A DNA stretch of 64,000 nucleotides from Rhizobium sp. NXC14 (GTDB taxonomy: Bacteria > Pseudomonadota > Alphaproteobacteria > Rhizobiales > Rhizobiaceae), in assembly GCF_002117485.1 (NCBI RefSeq), contig NZ_CP021030.1, forward strand, positions 871,001 to 935,000. The letters run 5' to 3'. Shown in pieces: positions 1 through 8,725 of the stretch; positions within the stretch are counted from its first letter, which is position 1, and every line of letters begins with the position of its first letter. The translations under genes and the position numbers were made by a program. Below the pieces are notes generated by a model, which saw nothing but the letters and a program-made list of their open reading frames with translations, made no database searches and had not been told where the DNA came from.

Positions 1-698
1 GGCCATGTCCAGACCGCTTTCGCCGGTGGCGGGGCGATGCCATGCAGCAAGTCGGCCTCCTCATGTGTTTTGCCGTTGCGGTCGATGACGGCATAGGCGA
101 TGTCGGTCACGAGGCAATGCCGGCAGCAAAGTCCCGAAAGGCCGCTGAGATGCGCAGCGACCAGCCTCTCCACAGTGTCTTCAGGCATTCGACCCGCCGC
201 CTCTGCCTCATGGCGCCGTTTCACGCCGCGGCCGATCTGCGACAAGAGATTGGCGGAAACCGCGAAATCGAGATAGGGCACGCTACGCAGGAAGCCGAGC
301 GGTTCGGCTTCCTGCCCGGCCGCGAGTTCGTCATAGCCGGAGAGATCGCGCTCGATCAGCCGGACGTTGCGATAGCCCTTGGCCGCAACCCACAGCCGTA
401 CTGAGGCGAGATGAACGAGATCGATGAGCACGACCGTGTCGAAATCGCGTACCAGCTCGTCGATCGGCACGTCCCGCAACAGGCCGGAGCCGAGCACGAC
501 GGCGGTCCGTTTCTGACGGAGCCCGGCCGCCGCCGCACGGATCGCGTTGCGGCTCTTCTCTTCGTGGTCGGCCCAATTACGGGCGCAGCGTCCAGCCCGC
601 GACCAGAGATTGACGGAATAGCGGATGAACTTTCGATGGCACTTGCCGGTCAGCGGCAACGTCGCGGCATAGAGGAGCGCCTCAGTGATCATGAGCAT
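1..698 (-). CDS. Partial unrecognised protein with Rossmann/methyltransferase-like motif
   Basis: A continuous minus-strand reading frame runs from an ATG at 698 off the left edge, so the C-terminus is missing; at least 232 codons are present. About 70 residues in it reads [18 protein letters not shown], followed by a hydrophobic strand ending in an acidic residue ([15 protein letters not shown]). This resembles the nucleotide-binding half of a class I SAM methyltransferase, but no later catalytic motif is visible in the part present. Several cysteines and histidines lie near the cut end ([11 protein letters not shown]). Codon choice is typical of the neighbouring genes, and the opposite frames look random, so the coding assignment is firmer than the function. 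It is divergent from hisS with about 130 bases between starts. A second ATG at 692 is possible. Confidence 0.7.
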   Translation of the reverse strand, partial: MLMITEALLYAATLPLTGKCHRKFIRYSVNLWSRAGRCARNWADHEEKSRNAIRAAAAGLRQKRTAVVLGSGLLRDVPIDELVRDFDTVVLIDLVHLASVRLWVAAKGYRNVRLIERDLSGYDELAAGQEAEPLGFLRSVPYLDFAVSANLLSQIGRGVKRRHEAEAAGRMPEDTVERLVAAHLSGLSGLCCRHCLVTDIAYAVIDRNGKTHEEADLLHGIAPPPAKAVWTW

Positions 699-826
699 AT
701 CCGCATTCTGAACAATGCCTCTCGTTCAATCGATTCCGGCAGTGCCATCAAGGCCCTTCGCCCTTGCCGCTCCCCGCCCAATCCGCTAGGACACCGCCAC
801 TGTCACAGTCAGCGGAATTCCCGGAA

Positions 827-2398
827 ATGAACGACAAGCAGAAGAAACCGCAAAAGCTCAAGGCCCGCCTGCCGCGCGGCTTCGTCGACCGCTCGGCCGA
901 CGATATCCGCGCCGTCAATGAGATGACGGCAAAGATCCGGGAAGTCTACGAGCATTATGGTTTCGATCCTGTGGAAACGCCGCTGTTCGAATATACCGAT
1001 GCGCTCGGCAAGTTTCTGCCCGACAGCGACCGGCCGAACGAGGGCGTCTTCTCGCTGCAGGATGATGACGAGCAGTGGATGTCGCTGCGTTACGACCTGA
1101 CGGCGCCGCTCGCCCGCCACGTCGCGGAAAATTTCAACGAGATCCAGCTTCCCTACCGCACCTATCGCGCCGGCTACGTCTTCCGTAACGAGAAGCCCGG
1201 CCCCGGTCGCTTCCGCCAGTTCATGCAGTTCGATGCCGATACCGTGGGCGCGCCTGGCGTCCAGGCCGATGCCGAAATGTGCATGATGATGGCCGATACG
1301 CTGGAAGCCCTCGGCATCAAGCGCGGCGACTACGTCATCCGCGTCAACAACCGCAAGGTTCTGGACGGCGTCTTGGAGGCGATCGGCCTCGGCGGGGACG
1401 ACAAGGCCGGCCAGCGGCTCAACGTTCTGCGCGCCATCGATAAGCTCGACAAGTTCGGGCCGGAAGGTGTGGCGCTGCTCCTCGGACCCGGCCGCAAGGA
1501 CGAATCCGGCGACTTCACCAAGGGCGCCGGCCTCAATCAGGAGCAGATCGACAAGGTGCTCTTCTTCGTCGGCATCAAGGATTATGCCGAAAGCGCCGGC
1601 CGCCTGGCCGAACTCGTCGCGGGAACCTCGAAGGGCGGCGAAGGCGTCGAGGAGTTGAATTTCATCGGTGCACTCGTCACGAGCGCCGGCTATGGCTCCG
1701 ACCGCATCAAGATCGACCCCTCGGTCGTGCGCGGCCTCGAATATTATACCGGCCCAGTCTATGAGGCCGAGCTTCTCTTCGACGTCACCAATGAAAAGGG
1801 CGAGAAGGTCGTCTTCGGCTCGGTCGGTGGCGGCGGCCGTTATGACGGCCTGGTCTCACGCTTCATGGGCCAGCCGGTGCCGGCGACCGGCTTTTCGATC
1901 GGCGTCTCGCGCCTGATGACGGCGCTGAAGAACCTCGGCAAGCTCGGAGCGAGCGCGTTGATCGAGCCGGTGCTGGTGACGGTGATGGACGGCGACGTCG
2001 AGGCGATGGGCCGCTACCAGTGGATGACCCAGCAGCTGCGCGCCGCCGGCATCCGCGCCGAGATGTTCCAGGGCAACTGGAAGAAATTCGGCAACCAGCT
2101 GAAATATGCCGACCGCCGCGGCTGCCCCATTGCCATCATCCAGGGTGGCGACGAGCGCGCCCAAGGCGTCGTGCAGATCAAGGATCTGATCGAGGGCAAG
2201 CGGCTCTCCGGCGAGATCGAGGACAATGCCAGCTGGCGCGAGGCCCGCGTGGCGCAGGAGACGGTGGCGGAAGCCGATCTCGTCGCCAAGGTGAGAGATA
2301 TCCTTGCGGCGCAGGCGGAAGATCGGAAGAGGGCAGGCTCCCGCTTCGAAACTCCATATGATCCCGCTCAAGCCGGTGACACAGATGACGACATTTGA
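827..2398 (+). CDS. hisS: Histidyl-tRNA synthetase
   Basis: Class II aminoacyl-tRNA synthetase charging tRNA-His in the cytoplasm, 523 residues. Motif 2 is clear near residues 114-135 ([16 protein letters not shown]), the histidine-specific loop GLEYYTG is near residue 303, and motif 3 (GFSIGVSRL) is near residue 354. A C-terminal anticodon-binding domain follows (LVTVMDGD onward). The frame is open upstream to 764, but the upstream codons look non-coding and the protein proper begins [18 protein letters not shown], so the ATG at 827 is chosen. It heads a same-strand group with hisZ and hisG. The 180-base gap to hisZ is filled by intergenic palindromes, so cotranscription is likely but not shown. 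Confidence 0.97.
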   Translation: MNDKQKKPQKLKARLPRGFVDRSADDIRAVNEMTAKIREVYEHYGFDPVETPLFEYTDALGKFLPDSDRPNEGVFSLQDDDEQWMSLRYDLTAPLARHVAENFNEIQLPYRTYRAGYVFRNEKPGPGRFRQFMQFDADTVGAPGVQADAEMCMMMADTLEALGIKRGDYVIRVNNRKVLDGVLEAIGLGGDDKAGQRLNVLRAIDKLDKFGPEGVALLLGPGRKDESGDFTKGAGLNQEQIDKVLFFVGIKDYAESAGRLAELVAGTSKGGEGVEELNFIGALVTSAGYGSDRIKIDPSVVRGLEYYTGPVYEAELLFDVTNEKGEKVVFGSVGGGGRYDGLVSRFMGQPVPATGFSIGVSRLMTALKNLGKLGASALIEPVLVTVMDGDVEAMGRYQWMTQQLRAAGIRAEMFQGNWKKFGNQLKYADRRGCPIAIIQGGDERAQGVVQIKDLIEGKRLSGEIEDNASWREARVAQETVAEADLVAKVRDILAAQAEDRKRAGSRFETPYDPAQAGDTDDDI

Positions 2399-2406
2399 GA
2401 GAGAAC

Positions 2407-2563
2407 TCCCCTTCTCCCCTCGGGGAGAAGGTGGCCCGAAGGGTCGGATGAGGGCGCGCCACGGCAGAAGCTGTCCTTCGCTCGCCGCTCAGGACATTCG
2501 TCGTTTACACTCCTCATCCCCCTCATCTGCCCTGTCGGGCATCTTCTCCCCGTTGGGGAGAAG
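2407..2563. repeat. Paired inverted RIME-like intergenic palindromes
   Basis: The gap between hisS and hisZ holds two related units in opposite orientation. The first (2407-2455) has a perfect hairpin, CTTCTCCCC facing GGGGAGAAG around 2411-2430, followed by GGTGGCCCGAAGGGTCGGAT. The second (2512-2563) is reversed, with CCTCATC, then CTGTCGGGCAT, then the same hairpin around 2543-2563. This is the build of the rhizobial mosaic elements known as RIME. Neither hairpin has a following T run, so they are not classical terminators. They could act on mRNA stability or partial attenuation between hisS and hisZG. Similar units recur at 51517-51728 and 54487-54613. Confidence 0.75.
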
Positions 2564-2578
2564 AGGGAAGTCAACCCA

Positions 2579-3700
2579 ATGCCCCTGATCAACCTCCCCG
2601 AATTCTCCAGCGAGCTGCTTGCCGAATTTGACGCCCGCAACGCGGAGCGCATCGATACGCCGGTCATTCAGCCGGCCGAGCCGTTCCTCGATATTGCCGG
2701 CGAGGATCTGCGCCGGCGCATCTTCATGACCGAGAGCGAAACCGGCGCCAGCCTCTGCCTGCGGCCCGAATTCACCATCCCCGTCTGTCTGCGCCACATC
2801 GAGACGGCGACCGGCACGCCCAAGCGTTACGCCTATCTCGGCGAGGTCTTCCGCCAGCGCCGCGACGGCGCCAATGAATTCTATCAGGCCGGCATCGAGG
2901 ATCTCGGCGACATCGACATACCGGGCGCCGATGCGCGCGCCATCGGCGACGCCACCGGCATTCTCGCCCGCCTGCTGCCGGGCCGGCGCTTAGCCGTGAC
3001 TTTGGGCGATCAGGCGGTGTTCGAGGCGGTCGTCCAGGCGCTCGGCCTGCCGCTCGGCTGGCAGAAGCGACTGATCCACGCTTTCGGCAACATGAGGCAG
3101 CTGGAGGCGCTGCTGGCCGGCCTCGTCAGCCCGCAATTCGTCACCGGCCTCGACGATGATATCGCCAGGATTGTTGCATCAGGCGACGATCAGGCGCTCG
3201 TCGCCCATATCGAGCACGAGATGCAGGCGACGGGTTACTCGACGAATGCCAGCCGCTCGCCTCTGGAGATCGCCCGCCGCCTCAAGGAAAAGCTCATCCT
3301 GTCCGAGACGCGTCTCGACGATGCCGCCTTCCATGTGCTGGAAGAGTTCCTGTCGCTGCACGTACCGCTCGTCAATGCGTCCGCAGCACTTGCCGGCTTT
3401 GCCGACGCTGCCGGCCTGAAGCTCGGCAATGCGCTGTCGCGCTTCAACGGCCGCGTTGCCGCCCTTGCCGATGCCGGCGTCGATCTGTCCTGCCTGGACT
3501 ATCGCGCCGCTTTCGGGCGTCCGCTCGATTATTACACCGGCCTCGTCTTCGAGGTGACGGTGGAAGGTTCGAGCGCGGTTCTAGCCGGCGGCGGCCGCTT
3601 CGACCGGCTCTTAACCTTCCTCGGCGCGACGGATCGCATTCCGGCCGTCGGCTTCTCCTTCTGGCTCGACCGCATCGAAACCGAAAGGGCAGCCGCATGA
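2579..3700 (+). CDS. hisZ: ATP phosphoribosyltransferase regulatory subunit HisZ
   Basis: A 373-residue paralogue of the HisRS catalytic core that lacks the C-terminal anticodon-binding domain. It does not charge tRNA but binds short HisG to form the active, histidine-inhibited first enzyme of histidine synthesis. The class II fold is visible in [32 protein letters not shown] and the relic of the histidine loop [10 protein letters not shown] near residue 320; GFSFWLDRI stands in for motif 3. The start ATG at 2579 follows directly after the palindromic element. The stop overlaps the hisG start by four bases (ATGA), indicating translational coupling of the two subunits. Confidence 0.95.
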   Translation: MPLINLPEFSSELLAEFDARNAERIDTPVIQPAEPFLDIAGEDLRRRIFMTESETGASLCLRPEFTIPVCLRHIETATGTPKRYAYLGEVFRQRRDGANEFYQAGIEDLGDIDIPGADARAIGDATGILARLLPGRRLAVTLGDQAVFEAVVQALGLPLGWQKRLIHAFGNMRQLEALLAGLVSPQFVTGLDDDIARIVASGDDQALVAHIEHEMQATGYSTNASRSPLEIARRLKEKLILSETRLDDAAFHVLEEFLSLHVPLVNASAALAGFADAAGLKLGNALSRFNGRVAALADAGVDLSCLDYRAAFGRPLDYYTGLVFEVTVEGSSAVLAGGGRFDRLLTFLGATDRIPAVGFSFWLDRIETERAAA

Positions 3701-4392
3701 CCATCACGATCGCGCTTCCCTCGAAGGGCCGGATGAAGGACGACGCTTCGTCGATATTCGAGCGGGCCGGCATGCCGATTTCGGCGGTTGGCAACGACCG
3801 CTCCTATCGCGGCCGCGTCGATGGCTGGGATGATGTCGAGATCGCCTTCCTGTCGGCGTCGGAAATCTCCCGCGAACTCGGCAACGGCACCGTCGATTTC
3901 GGCGTTACAGGCGAGGACCTGATGCGCGAGGGCTTTTCCGAGGTCGACAAGCGTGTCGAATTCTGCGCCCGGCTCGGCTTCGGCCACGCCGATGTCGTCG
4001 TCGCGGTGCCCGAGATCTGGCTCGATGTCGACACCATGGCCGATCTCGGCGATGTCGCCGCCGATTTCCGCGCCCGCCACGGCCGACGCCTTGCCATCGC
4101 CACCAAGTACTGGCGCCTGACCCAGCAGTTCTTTTCGAGCCAGCATGGCATCCAGCTTTATCGCATCGTCGAAAGCCTGGGTGCGACCGAGGGCGCTCCC
4201 GCCTCCGGTTCGGCCGATATCATCGTCGATATCACCTCCACCGGCTCGACGCTACGGGCCAATCATCTGAAGGTGCTCCAAGACGGTGTCATTCTGCATT
4301 CAGAGGCTTGCCTCGTGCGTGCCCGCAAGGAGAGCCACGTGGACTCGCCGGTCGTGCAGGCGATCGTCGACGCGGTGCGCGCCGCCCTCTAA
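3697..4392 (+). CDS. hisG: ATP phosphoribosyltransferase catalytic subunit, short form
   Basis: Condenses ATP and PRPP to phosphoribosyl-ATP, the committed step of histidine biosynthesis. At 231 residues it is the short form without the C-terminal regulatory domain, which explains the adjacent hisZ. The N-terminus [14 protein letters not shown] and the PRPP-binding loop [13 protein letters not shown] near residue 175 are diagnostic. The ATG overlaps the hisZ stop by four bases. A strong hairpin lies just downstream at 4414-4447. The remaining his genes are not in this window, as is usual for alphaproteobacteria. Confidence 0.96.
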   Translation: MTITIALPSKGRMKDDASSIFERAGMPISAVGNDRSYRGRVDGWDDVEIAFLSASEISRELGNGTVDFGVTGEDLMREGFSEVDKRVEFCARLGFGHADVVVAVPEIWLDVDTMADLGDVAADFRARHGRRLAIATKYWRLTQQFFSSQHGIQLYRIVESLGATEGAPASGSADIIVDITSTGSTLRANHLKVLQDGVILHSEACLVRARKESHVDSPVVQAIVDAVRAAL

Positions 4393-4413
4393 TCTCTACT
4401 ATCAACGCGAAAG

Positions 4414-4447
4414 AAAACCCGCCGTCAGTTCAATGACGGCGGGTTTT
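4414..4447. terminator. Bidirectional rho-independent terminator between hisG and DoxX gene
   Basis: A 14-base perfect stem, AAAACCCGCCGTCA facing TGACGGCGGGTTTT, with a 6-base loop. A T-rich stretch follows on the plus strand (GGGTTTTG) and on the minus strand (GGGTTTTCTTTCG). It sits 22 bases after the hisG stop and 22 bases after the stop of the convergent DoxX gene, so it should serve both. Confidence 0.88.
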
Positions 4448-4469
4448 GCATGCTTGGGAGGAGATGGGA

Positions 4470-4895
4470 TTAGCGGGCGGCGACGGCCTGCAGACCACGG
4501 CGTGCGTCAATCGAATAGGCACCGGCACCGACGGTGGCGAGTAGGATGTACGCGCCGGCCAGCGTGATGTTCTTCATAACCATGATCTGGTTGAGAATGT
4601 TCACGAGTTCCGTGCCGCTAGCGTAGGGCAGATGGAAGGCAACGCCCGTAAAGACACAGAAGCCAGCGAGCAGCCAGCCGGCAATACGGACCTGGAAGCC
4701 TGCGAGAACCGCAAGGCCGGCCAGCAGTTCGAAGAGGCCTGCGACATAGGCCAACAGGGTTGCCGCCGGCAGGCCGGCACCGGCGATCATGCCCGCAGTA
4801 CCGGCGGGATCGGTCAGCTTCATGAAGCCGGAAAGGATGAACATGAATGACAGAAGAATGCGGGCAATCAGGATGATGGCGTTCGACATGGACAT
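4470..4895 (-). CDS. DoxX family integral membrane protein
   Basis: A 141-residue protein with four hydrophobic segments: about residues 5-25, 48-68, 72-92 and 110-130. The N-terminal pattern ILIARILLSFMFILSGFMKL matches the DoxX family, whose first helix ends in G-x-x-K. DoxX proteins are small inner-membrane proteins linked to redox or thiol metabolism, with no settled reaction. It is a stand-alone gene, convergent with hisG and divergent from the glutathione S-transferase gene, with which it may share stress-related expression; that link is inference from position only. Confidence 0.85.
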   Translation of the reverse strand: MSMSNAIILIARILLSFMFILSGFMKLTDPAGTAGMIAGAGLPAATLLAYVAGLFELLAGLAVLAGFQVRIAGWLLAGFCVFTGVAFHLPYASGTELVNILNQIMVMKNITLAGAYILLATVGAGAYSIDARRGLQAVAAR

Positions 4896-5091
4896 TGTCT
4901 CCGTTTGAAGGCTCGGGAGATCTTGGTGCCCTCGGCACGCTGTGGATCTCTGATACCCCTATGTCGCCTATTTCTTCCGTCATGGAAAGATAAACAGAAG
5001 GGGACGCTTCGTTCAACAATATGGAACAATACCCTCGCTTGCCTTTCCGGAGCATCGTCTTCTATGGTCGGCCGATAATATGGAGTCTCTT

Positions 5092-5802
5092 ATGGCAGAT
5101 CTTTCCGCATTTCCGATCACCACGCGCTGGCCGGCGAAAAATCCCGATATCATCCAGCTTTATTCCCTGCAGACGCCGAACGGGGTGAAGGTATCGGTCG
5201 CCCTCGAAGAGCTCGGGCTCGCATATGAGCCGCACTATATTTCCTTTGCCGCCAACGAGCAGAAGTCGCCGGAATTCGAATCGCTCAATCCGAACGGCCG
5301 CATTCCGGCGATCATCGATCCGAACGGGCCTGGGGGAAAGCCGATCGGGCTGTTCGAATCCGGCGCCATCCTGCTCTACCTCGCCGAAAAGACCGGAAAG
5401 CTCATCCCCGCCGATGCCGCCGGCCGCTATGAATGCATCCAGTGGGTGTTTTTCCAGATGGCCGGGATCGGCCCGATGCTCGGTCAGTTCGGGCATTTCT
5501 ACAAATTCGCCGCCGACAAGGTCGCCAATAATTCCTATCCGGTGGAGCGCTACCGCGATGAATCCAAGCGGCTGCTCGGCGTGCTCGAAGGCCGGCTGAA
5601 AGGCCGCCAATGGATCATGGGTGATCAATATACGATTGCCGACATCACCACTTTCACCTGGATTCGCGGCGCAGATATCTTCTATGGCGGCCGTGAGATT
5701 CTCGAATATGCGAAATTCCCCGCCGTTTCCGATTGGCTGGAGCGCTGCATCGCGCGCCCGGCAAGCACCAGAGGCCTCAACATTCCTGTCAAACCGGAGT
5801 AA
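5092..5802 (+). CDS. Glutathione S-transferase, YghU/YfcG-like
   Basis: A 236-residue cytosolic thiol transferase. The thioredoxin-like N-terminal domain starts at IIQLYSLQTPNGVKVSVALEE, and the cis-proline/glutathione-binding segment is NPNGRIPAIID followed by LFESGAILLYLAEKTGKL, where ES binds the gamma-glutamyl part. The C-terminal helical domain has TIADITTFTWIRG. The N-cap pattern TPNG in place of a catalytic Ser, Tyr or Cys is typical of the YghU/YfcG (Nu class) group that acts on disulfides. Two ATGs exist, at 5080 and 5092; the second has GGAG six bases upstream (5082-5085), so it is preferred. No operon partner is evident. Confidence 0.9.
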   Translation: MADLSAFPITTRWPAKNPDIIQLYSLQTPNGVKVSVALEELGLAYEPHYISFAANEQKSPEFESLNPNGRIPAIIDPNGPGGKPIGLFESGAILLYLAEKTGKLIPADAAGRYECIQWVFFQMAGIGPMLGQFGHFYKFAADKVANNSYPVERYRDESKRLLGVLEGRLKGRQWIMGDQYTIADITTFTWIRGADIFYGGREILEYAKFPAVSDWLERCIARPASTRGLNIPVKPE

Positions 5803-6248
5803 CGGACGATCCGCCGGACAATGCAAAAGGCCGCCCTGCCGCCCGACCACTAGCGTGGAATCGTGAGGACCATCTTAAGCAAAACCCCAATAACCCCGGT
5901 TGTCGGGGCATTACTCATGCCGGAGATTTCCTCAGACATTCAAGGCGGCTTCGATTGCCTGTCCCTTCCAGGGAGTGAACGTCAACCTTTGCAAGAACCC
6001 GCATCGGCCGAAATTCGGGATCGCCTCAGATGTGGAGGATCGGCGCGATAGGTCAACCGGAACAAGCAACCCCGTATCAAGGGCGCGATCCGCTTCGCCT
6101 GGCGACCGCAATCACGGCGGCATTCGGTCGAGCCAGACTTTTTTGACGCTGGCTTCCACAAATCGCAGATGGCGATGACTCTTTTCACCTCCTTGAACCG
6201 TCGTTGTTGCGACCGTCGTCGAGCGGTCGAATGAACGAGGACTGAGAA
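5803..6248. other. Gene-poor stretch between GST and SDR genes
   Basis: No convincing gene is seen. Short frames exist on both strands but have atypical amino-acid composition and no start signals. A small hairpin (CCCCG facing CGGGG, 5894-5908) lacks a following T run. The base composition is more AT-rich than the neighbouring core genes. A possible sigma promoter for the SDR/ECF pair lies near its right end. Confidence 0.5.
6194..6220 (+). promoter_or_regulatory. Candidate ECF-type promoter upstream of SDR/ECF pair
   Basis: TGAACC at 6194-6199 and CGTC at 6217-6220 are separated by 17 bases, about 30 bases before the SDR start at 6249. AAC at -35 and CGTC at -10 are common features of ECF-sigma promoters, and ECF genes are often autoregulated. 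This is a pattern match by eye only, and a second CGTC at 6214 gives a shorter spacer. Confidence 0.3.
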
Positions 6249-6992
6249 ATGGATCTGGAAGGAAAGCGAATTGTGGTCGTCGGCGGGAGCCGCGGCTTGG
6301 GGAGTGGGCTTGCCGAGGCATTCGTTGCTCGCGCGGCCGAAGTCACCGTGGTCGCCCGAAACGCGAGCGCTGTGCTGGGGCCGGCTGAGCAACTTGCCGT
6401 CACCGCCATATCGGCCGATGCAACTGATGCCGACGCGGCGTGGCGGATCATGGAGCAGACGCGACCTGATGTCGTCATCATGAATGCCGGTGCGAAACCG
6501 CCCATGGAACGGATCGACCGGATTGGCTGGGAGGTATTCACGACCAACTGGAATGTAGACGTCAAGGCCGCGCTGCATTGGGTACAGGCTGCCCTGACCT
6601 TGCCAATGGCGCCGGGCGGGCTCGTCGTGCTGGTCTCCAGCGGAGCCGCCGTGCAGGGGTCGCCACTATCGGGAGGTTATGCCGGCGCCAAGCGCGCGCA
6701 GTGGTTCATTGCAAAATACGCCGACGACTTGTCGGCGGAACTCGGCCTGGGCTTGCGGTTCCGGGTCATCGTTCCCCGGCAGATGTTCGTTGGAACTGGT
6801 GTGGGCGATACCGGAATCGGGGCCTATGCTGCGAAGGCGAGTCGGACATTTGCCGAACAAGCCGCCACCTGGCCGGACATGACGCCGCGGGCTTTCGGTG
6901 ATACGGTCGCCGAACTGATCGGCGATTCCGGCCTCGCTGAGGCCATGGTCTATGCCGTGCGTGGGGATACGGGTGTGACGGTCATCGAATGA
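6249..6992 (+). CDS. Short-chain dehydrogenase/reductase
   Basis: A 247-residue NAD(P)-dependent oxidoreductase of the classical SDR fold. The dinucleotide motif is GGSRGLGSGLAEAF near residue 12, NAG appears as MNAGAKPP near residue 79, and the catalytic set is the serine in VLVSSGAA with YAGAKRA (Tyr-x-x-x-Lys) near residues 140-145. The substrate cannot be told. Its last codons overlap the ECF sigma gene by four bases (ATGA), so the two are translationally coupled. This suggests the sigma factor controls, or responds to, the product of this enzyme. Confidence 0.88.
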   Translation: MDLEGKRIVVVGGSRGLGSGLAEAFVARAAEVTVVARNASAVLGPAEQLAVTAISADATDADAAWRIMEQTRPDVVIMNAGAKPPMERIDRIGWEVFTTNWNVDVKAALHWVQAALTLPMAPGGLVVLVSSGAAVQGSPLSGGYAGAKRAQWFIAKYADDLSAELGLGLRFRVIVPRQMFVGTGVGDTGIGAYAAKASRTFAEQAATWPDMTPRAFGDTVAELIGDSGLAEAMVYAVRGDTGVTVIE

Positions 6993-7897
6993 CGAAAGAC
7001 CCAGCTCTCGGGACTGAAGAGAGGAAAACTCTGCTTGCAGACCTGGCCAGGGAAGCGGACGCGCTTCGCCCCCAACTGCATCGTTACGCTGCTCGTCTGG
7101 TGGGTTCGGTGATCGACGGCGAGGACGTGATTCAGGACGCGTTTGCCAAGGTATTTGCGACGGCTGGCTCGATCCCACCTGGCACGTCGCTGCGACCGTG
7201 GCTGTTTCGCATCGTCCACAATCGAGCCATAGATTCCCTGCGCCAGCGCAGTACGCGCCGGTCGGAGCCGCTTGAGATAGCCTTTGATCTGCCCGATATC
7301 AGCGCAGTCGGCGCGGAGGACGCGCTGATCCGGCGGGACACGGTGCGGGTCGCCCTGGGTCATTTTGCAGAATTGCCGGTGCCGCAACGCAGCGCGGTAA
7401 TCCTCAAGGATGTGTTGGGAGAGTCGCTTGCGGATATCGCAGCGCTGCTCGAACTGAGTGTCGACGCCGTCAAGGCCCATCTGTCGCGCGGTAGGGCGAG
7501 ATTGCGTGCGATCTCCGACGTGCGGTCTGACGTTGCGCCGTTGCCAAGTCCGGAGGCCCTGAACTTTGCAGCGCTCTTCAACGCCCAAGATTGGGACGCG
7601 CTGCGTCGCTTGCTGGCCGATGACGTTCGGCTTCGCCAGGCGCGACGGCCTGAAATCTCGGGTGCCGCCGATGTCGGTCGATTTTTCACCTATTATGCCG
7701 AATATCCGCGAGTCAGGGTCGAACCTGCCCGGCTGGAAGGCAGGGAAATATTCCTGGTTTCGGCCGAACCGGCGAGCGGGCCTTCCTATTTCATGCTGCT
7801 CGAATGGCGGGGGCAAGAGATAAGCCTAATCCGCGACCATCGCTACGCGACCTATGTCATGGATGGTGCTGATGTCATGCCGGCCGCATCGCGGTGA
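6989..7897 (+). CDS. ECF sigma factor with NTF2/SnoaL-like C-terminal extension
   Basis: A 302-residue protein. Residues about 25-95 form sigma region 2 (RLVGSVIDGEDVIQDAFAKV, then RPWLFRIVHNRAID), and residues about 120-175 form region 4 with its helix-turn-helix (ESLADIAALLELSVDAVKAH). A further 120 residues follow (FAALFNAQDWDALRRLLADD onward) with the look of a SnoaL/NTF2-like domain. Such C-terminal domains occur in ECF groups such as ECF41 and SigJ-like factors, where the extension replaces a separate anti-sigma factor. No anti-sigma gene is adjacent. It is coupled to the upstream SDR gene by a four-base overlap. The exact ECF group cannot be fixed by eye. Confidence 0.88.
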   Translation: MTKDPALGTEERKTLLADLAREADALRPQLHRYAARLVGSVIDGEDVIQDAFAKVFATAGSIPPGTSLRPWLFRIVHNRAIDSLRQRSTRRSEPLEIAFDLPDISAVGAEDALIRRDTVRVALGHFAELPVPQRSAVILKDVLGESLADIAALLELSVDAVKAHLSRGRARLRAISDVRSDVAPLPSPEALNFAALFNAQDWDALRRLLADDVRLRQARRPEISGAADVGRFFTYYAEYPRVRVEPARLEGREIFLVSAEPASGPSYFMLLEWRGQEISLIRDHRYATYVMDGADVMPAASR

Positions 7898-8212
7898 CCG
7901 ATACTGGTCGAGACGTGCTTCCTCGCGGCCCCCTATGCGCCGCCACTTGCGGACGTTTCGTAAAACATGACTATTCCCGCTATGCCAAAGGGTACGCTGC
8001 GATTCCTCTTTGATTTTGCGGCCGGCGGCCGCTTGCGGACGGGTGATGAAGCTACCAATCCAAATTGGCCGCCGGACCGCTTGATGCGATAGTACGGATG
8101 GCTGCAATGGGCCCGTCGGTCGTGGGCTGAAAATGTGGAACCGCAAAATCTAGCGATTCCACATTTACGTTATGGCTGGGCCATGAGCGGCCTTTATCTA
8201 GGGTCGCCGGTC
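7898..8212. other. Intergenic stretch between convergent ECF and PAS genes
   Basis: No gene is supported here; the only long frame is antisense to the ECF gene end and has no domain features. The stretch contains a hairpin near its right end (8134-8163) that probably ends transcription from both sides. Confidence 0.5.
8134..8163. terminator. Probable terminator between convergent genes
   Basis: TGTGGAACCGC (8134-8144) faces GCGATTCCACA (8153-8163), pairing at 10 of 11 positions with an 8-base loop. On the minus strand the stem is followed by TTTTCAG, so it suits the PAS gene ending at 8213. The plus strand has only TTTACG after the stem, so ending of ECF transcripts here is less certain. Confidence 0.6.
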
Positions 8213-8725
8213 TTATTGCCGGCTGGTGATCTGCCTTGCGCCTTCGAGCTTGAAGCGAGGGAAGATGAAGACGCCGGTTATGCTGCCGCTGTATTTCTCC
8301 TCGAGCCCGTTCGACTCGCCCATGCAGAACAGTGGCTGGCGCAAACCGTTCGGCATGATGATTGTCGTTGAAAAGCAGAAGGAGGAGCAGTGCGTCGCCG
8401 CCTGCTCGAACAGTTCCAGCACGCGGGCTCGATCCTTGCTATCGTAGCAGCGGATCAGGTTAAGCAGCCCGCATTCCTCGGCGGAGAGGCCGTGCAGCAT
8501 CGCGCTCCATTTGCCGAGACGGATCAGGCCGCTCGAAAAATCTCCGGTCCAGCTTTCGGAAACCGACAACTGCGCCAGCATCTGGTGATTTTGATGGTTG
8601 TCGTTCAGCGAGCCGGTCATCAAGGGCACGGCTCCATTGGCTTTGGCGATCTTAAACAAGGCGTTCCCCAGTTCGGATGCGGCTCCTCCGCCGCACGCTC
8701 GGCAAACACAAAGAAACAGGATCAT
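8213..8725 (-). CDS. PAS-like single-domain protein
   Basis: About 170 residues. The segment WTGDFSSGLIRLGKWSAMLH, then DSKDRARVLELFEQA, then FCFSTTIIMPNGLRQPLF and TGVFIFPRFKLEGA, has the order of strands and helices of a PAS fold as found in many alphaproteobacterial sensors. No kinase, GGDEF or DNA-binding domain is attached, so it could be a sensory or adaptor module or a heme/flavin protein. The start is uncertain: an ATG at 8725, a GTG at 8806 in the same frame, or an ATG at 8620 just before the PAS-like part. The N-terminal piece carries CVCRAC, which could bind metal or be an artefact of the wrong start. It is a lone gene with a terminator-like hairpin downstream. Confidence 0.62.
   Translation of the reverse strand: MILFLCVCRACGGGAASELGNALFKIAKANGAVPLMTGSLNDNHQNHQMLAQLSVSESWTGDFSSGLIRLGKWSAMLHGLSAEECGLLNLIRCYDSKDRARVLELFEQAATHCSSFCFSTTIIMPNGLRQPLFCMGESNGLEEKYSGSITGVFIFPRFKLEGARQITSRQ

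Noticed and set aside
5894..5908. Hairpin after the GST gene as a terminator
   Set aside because: The stem is only five pairs and no T run follows on either strand.
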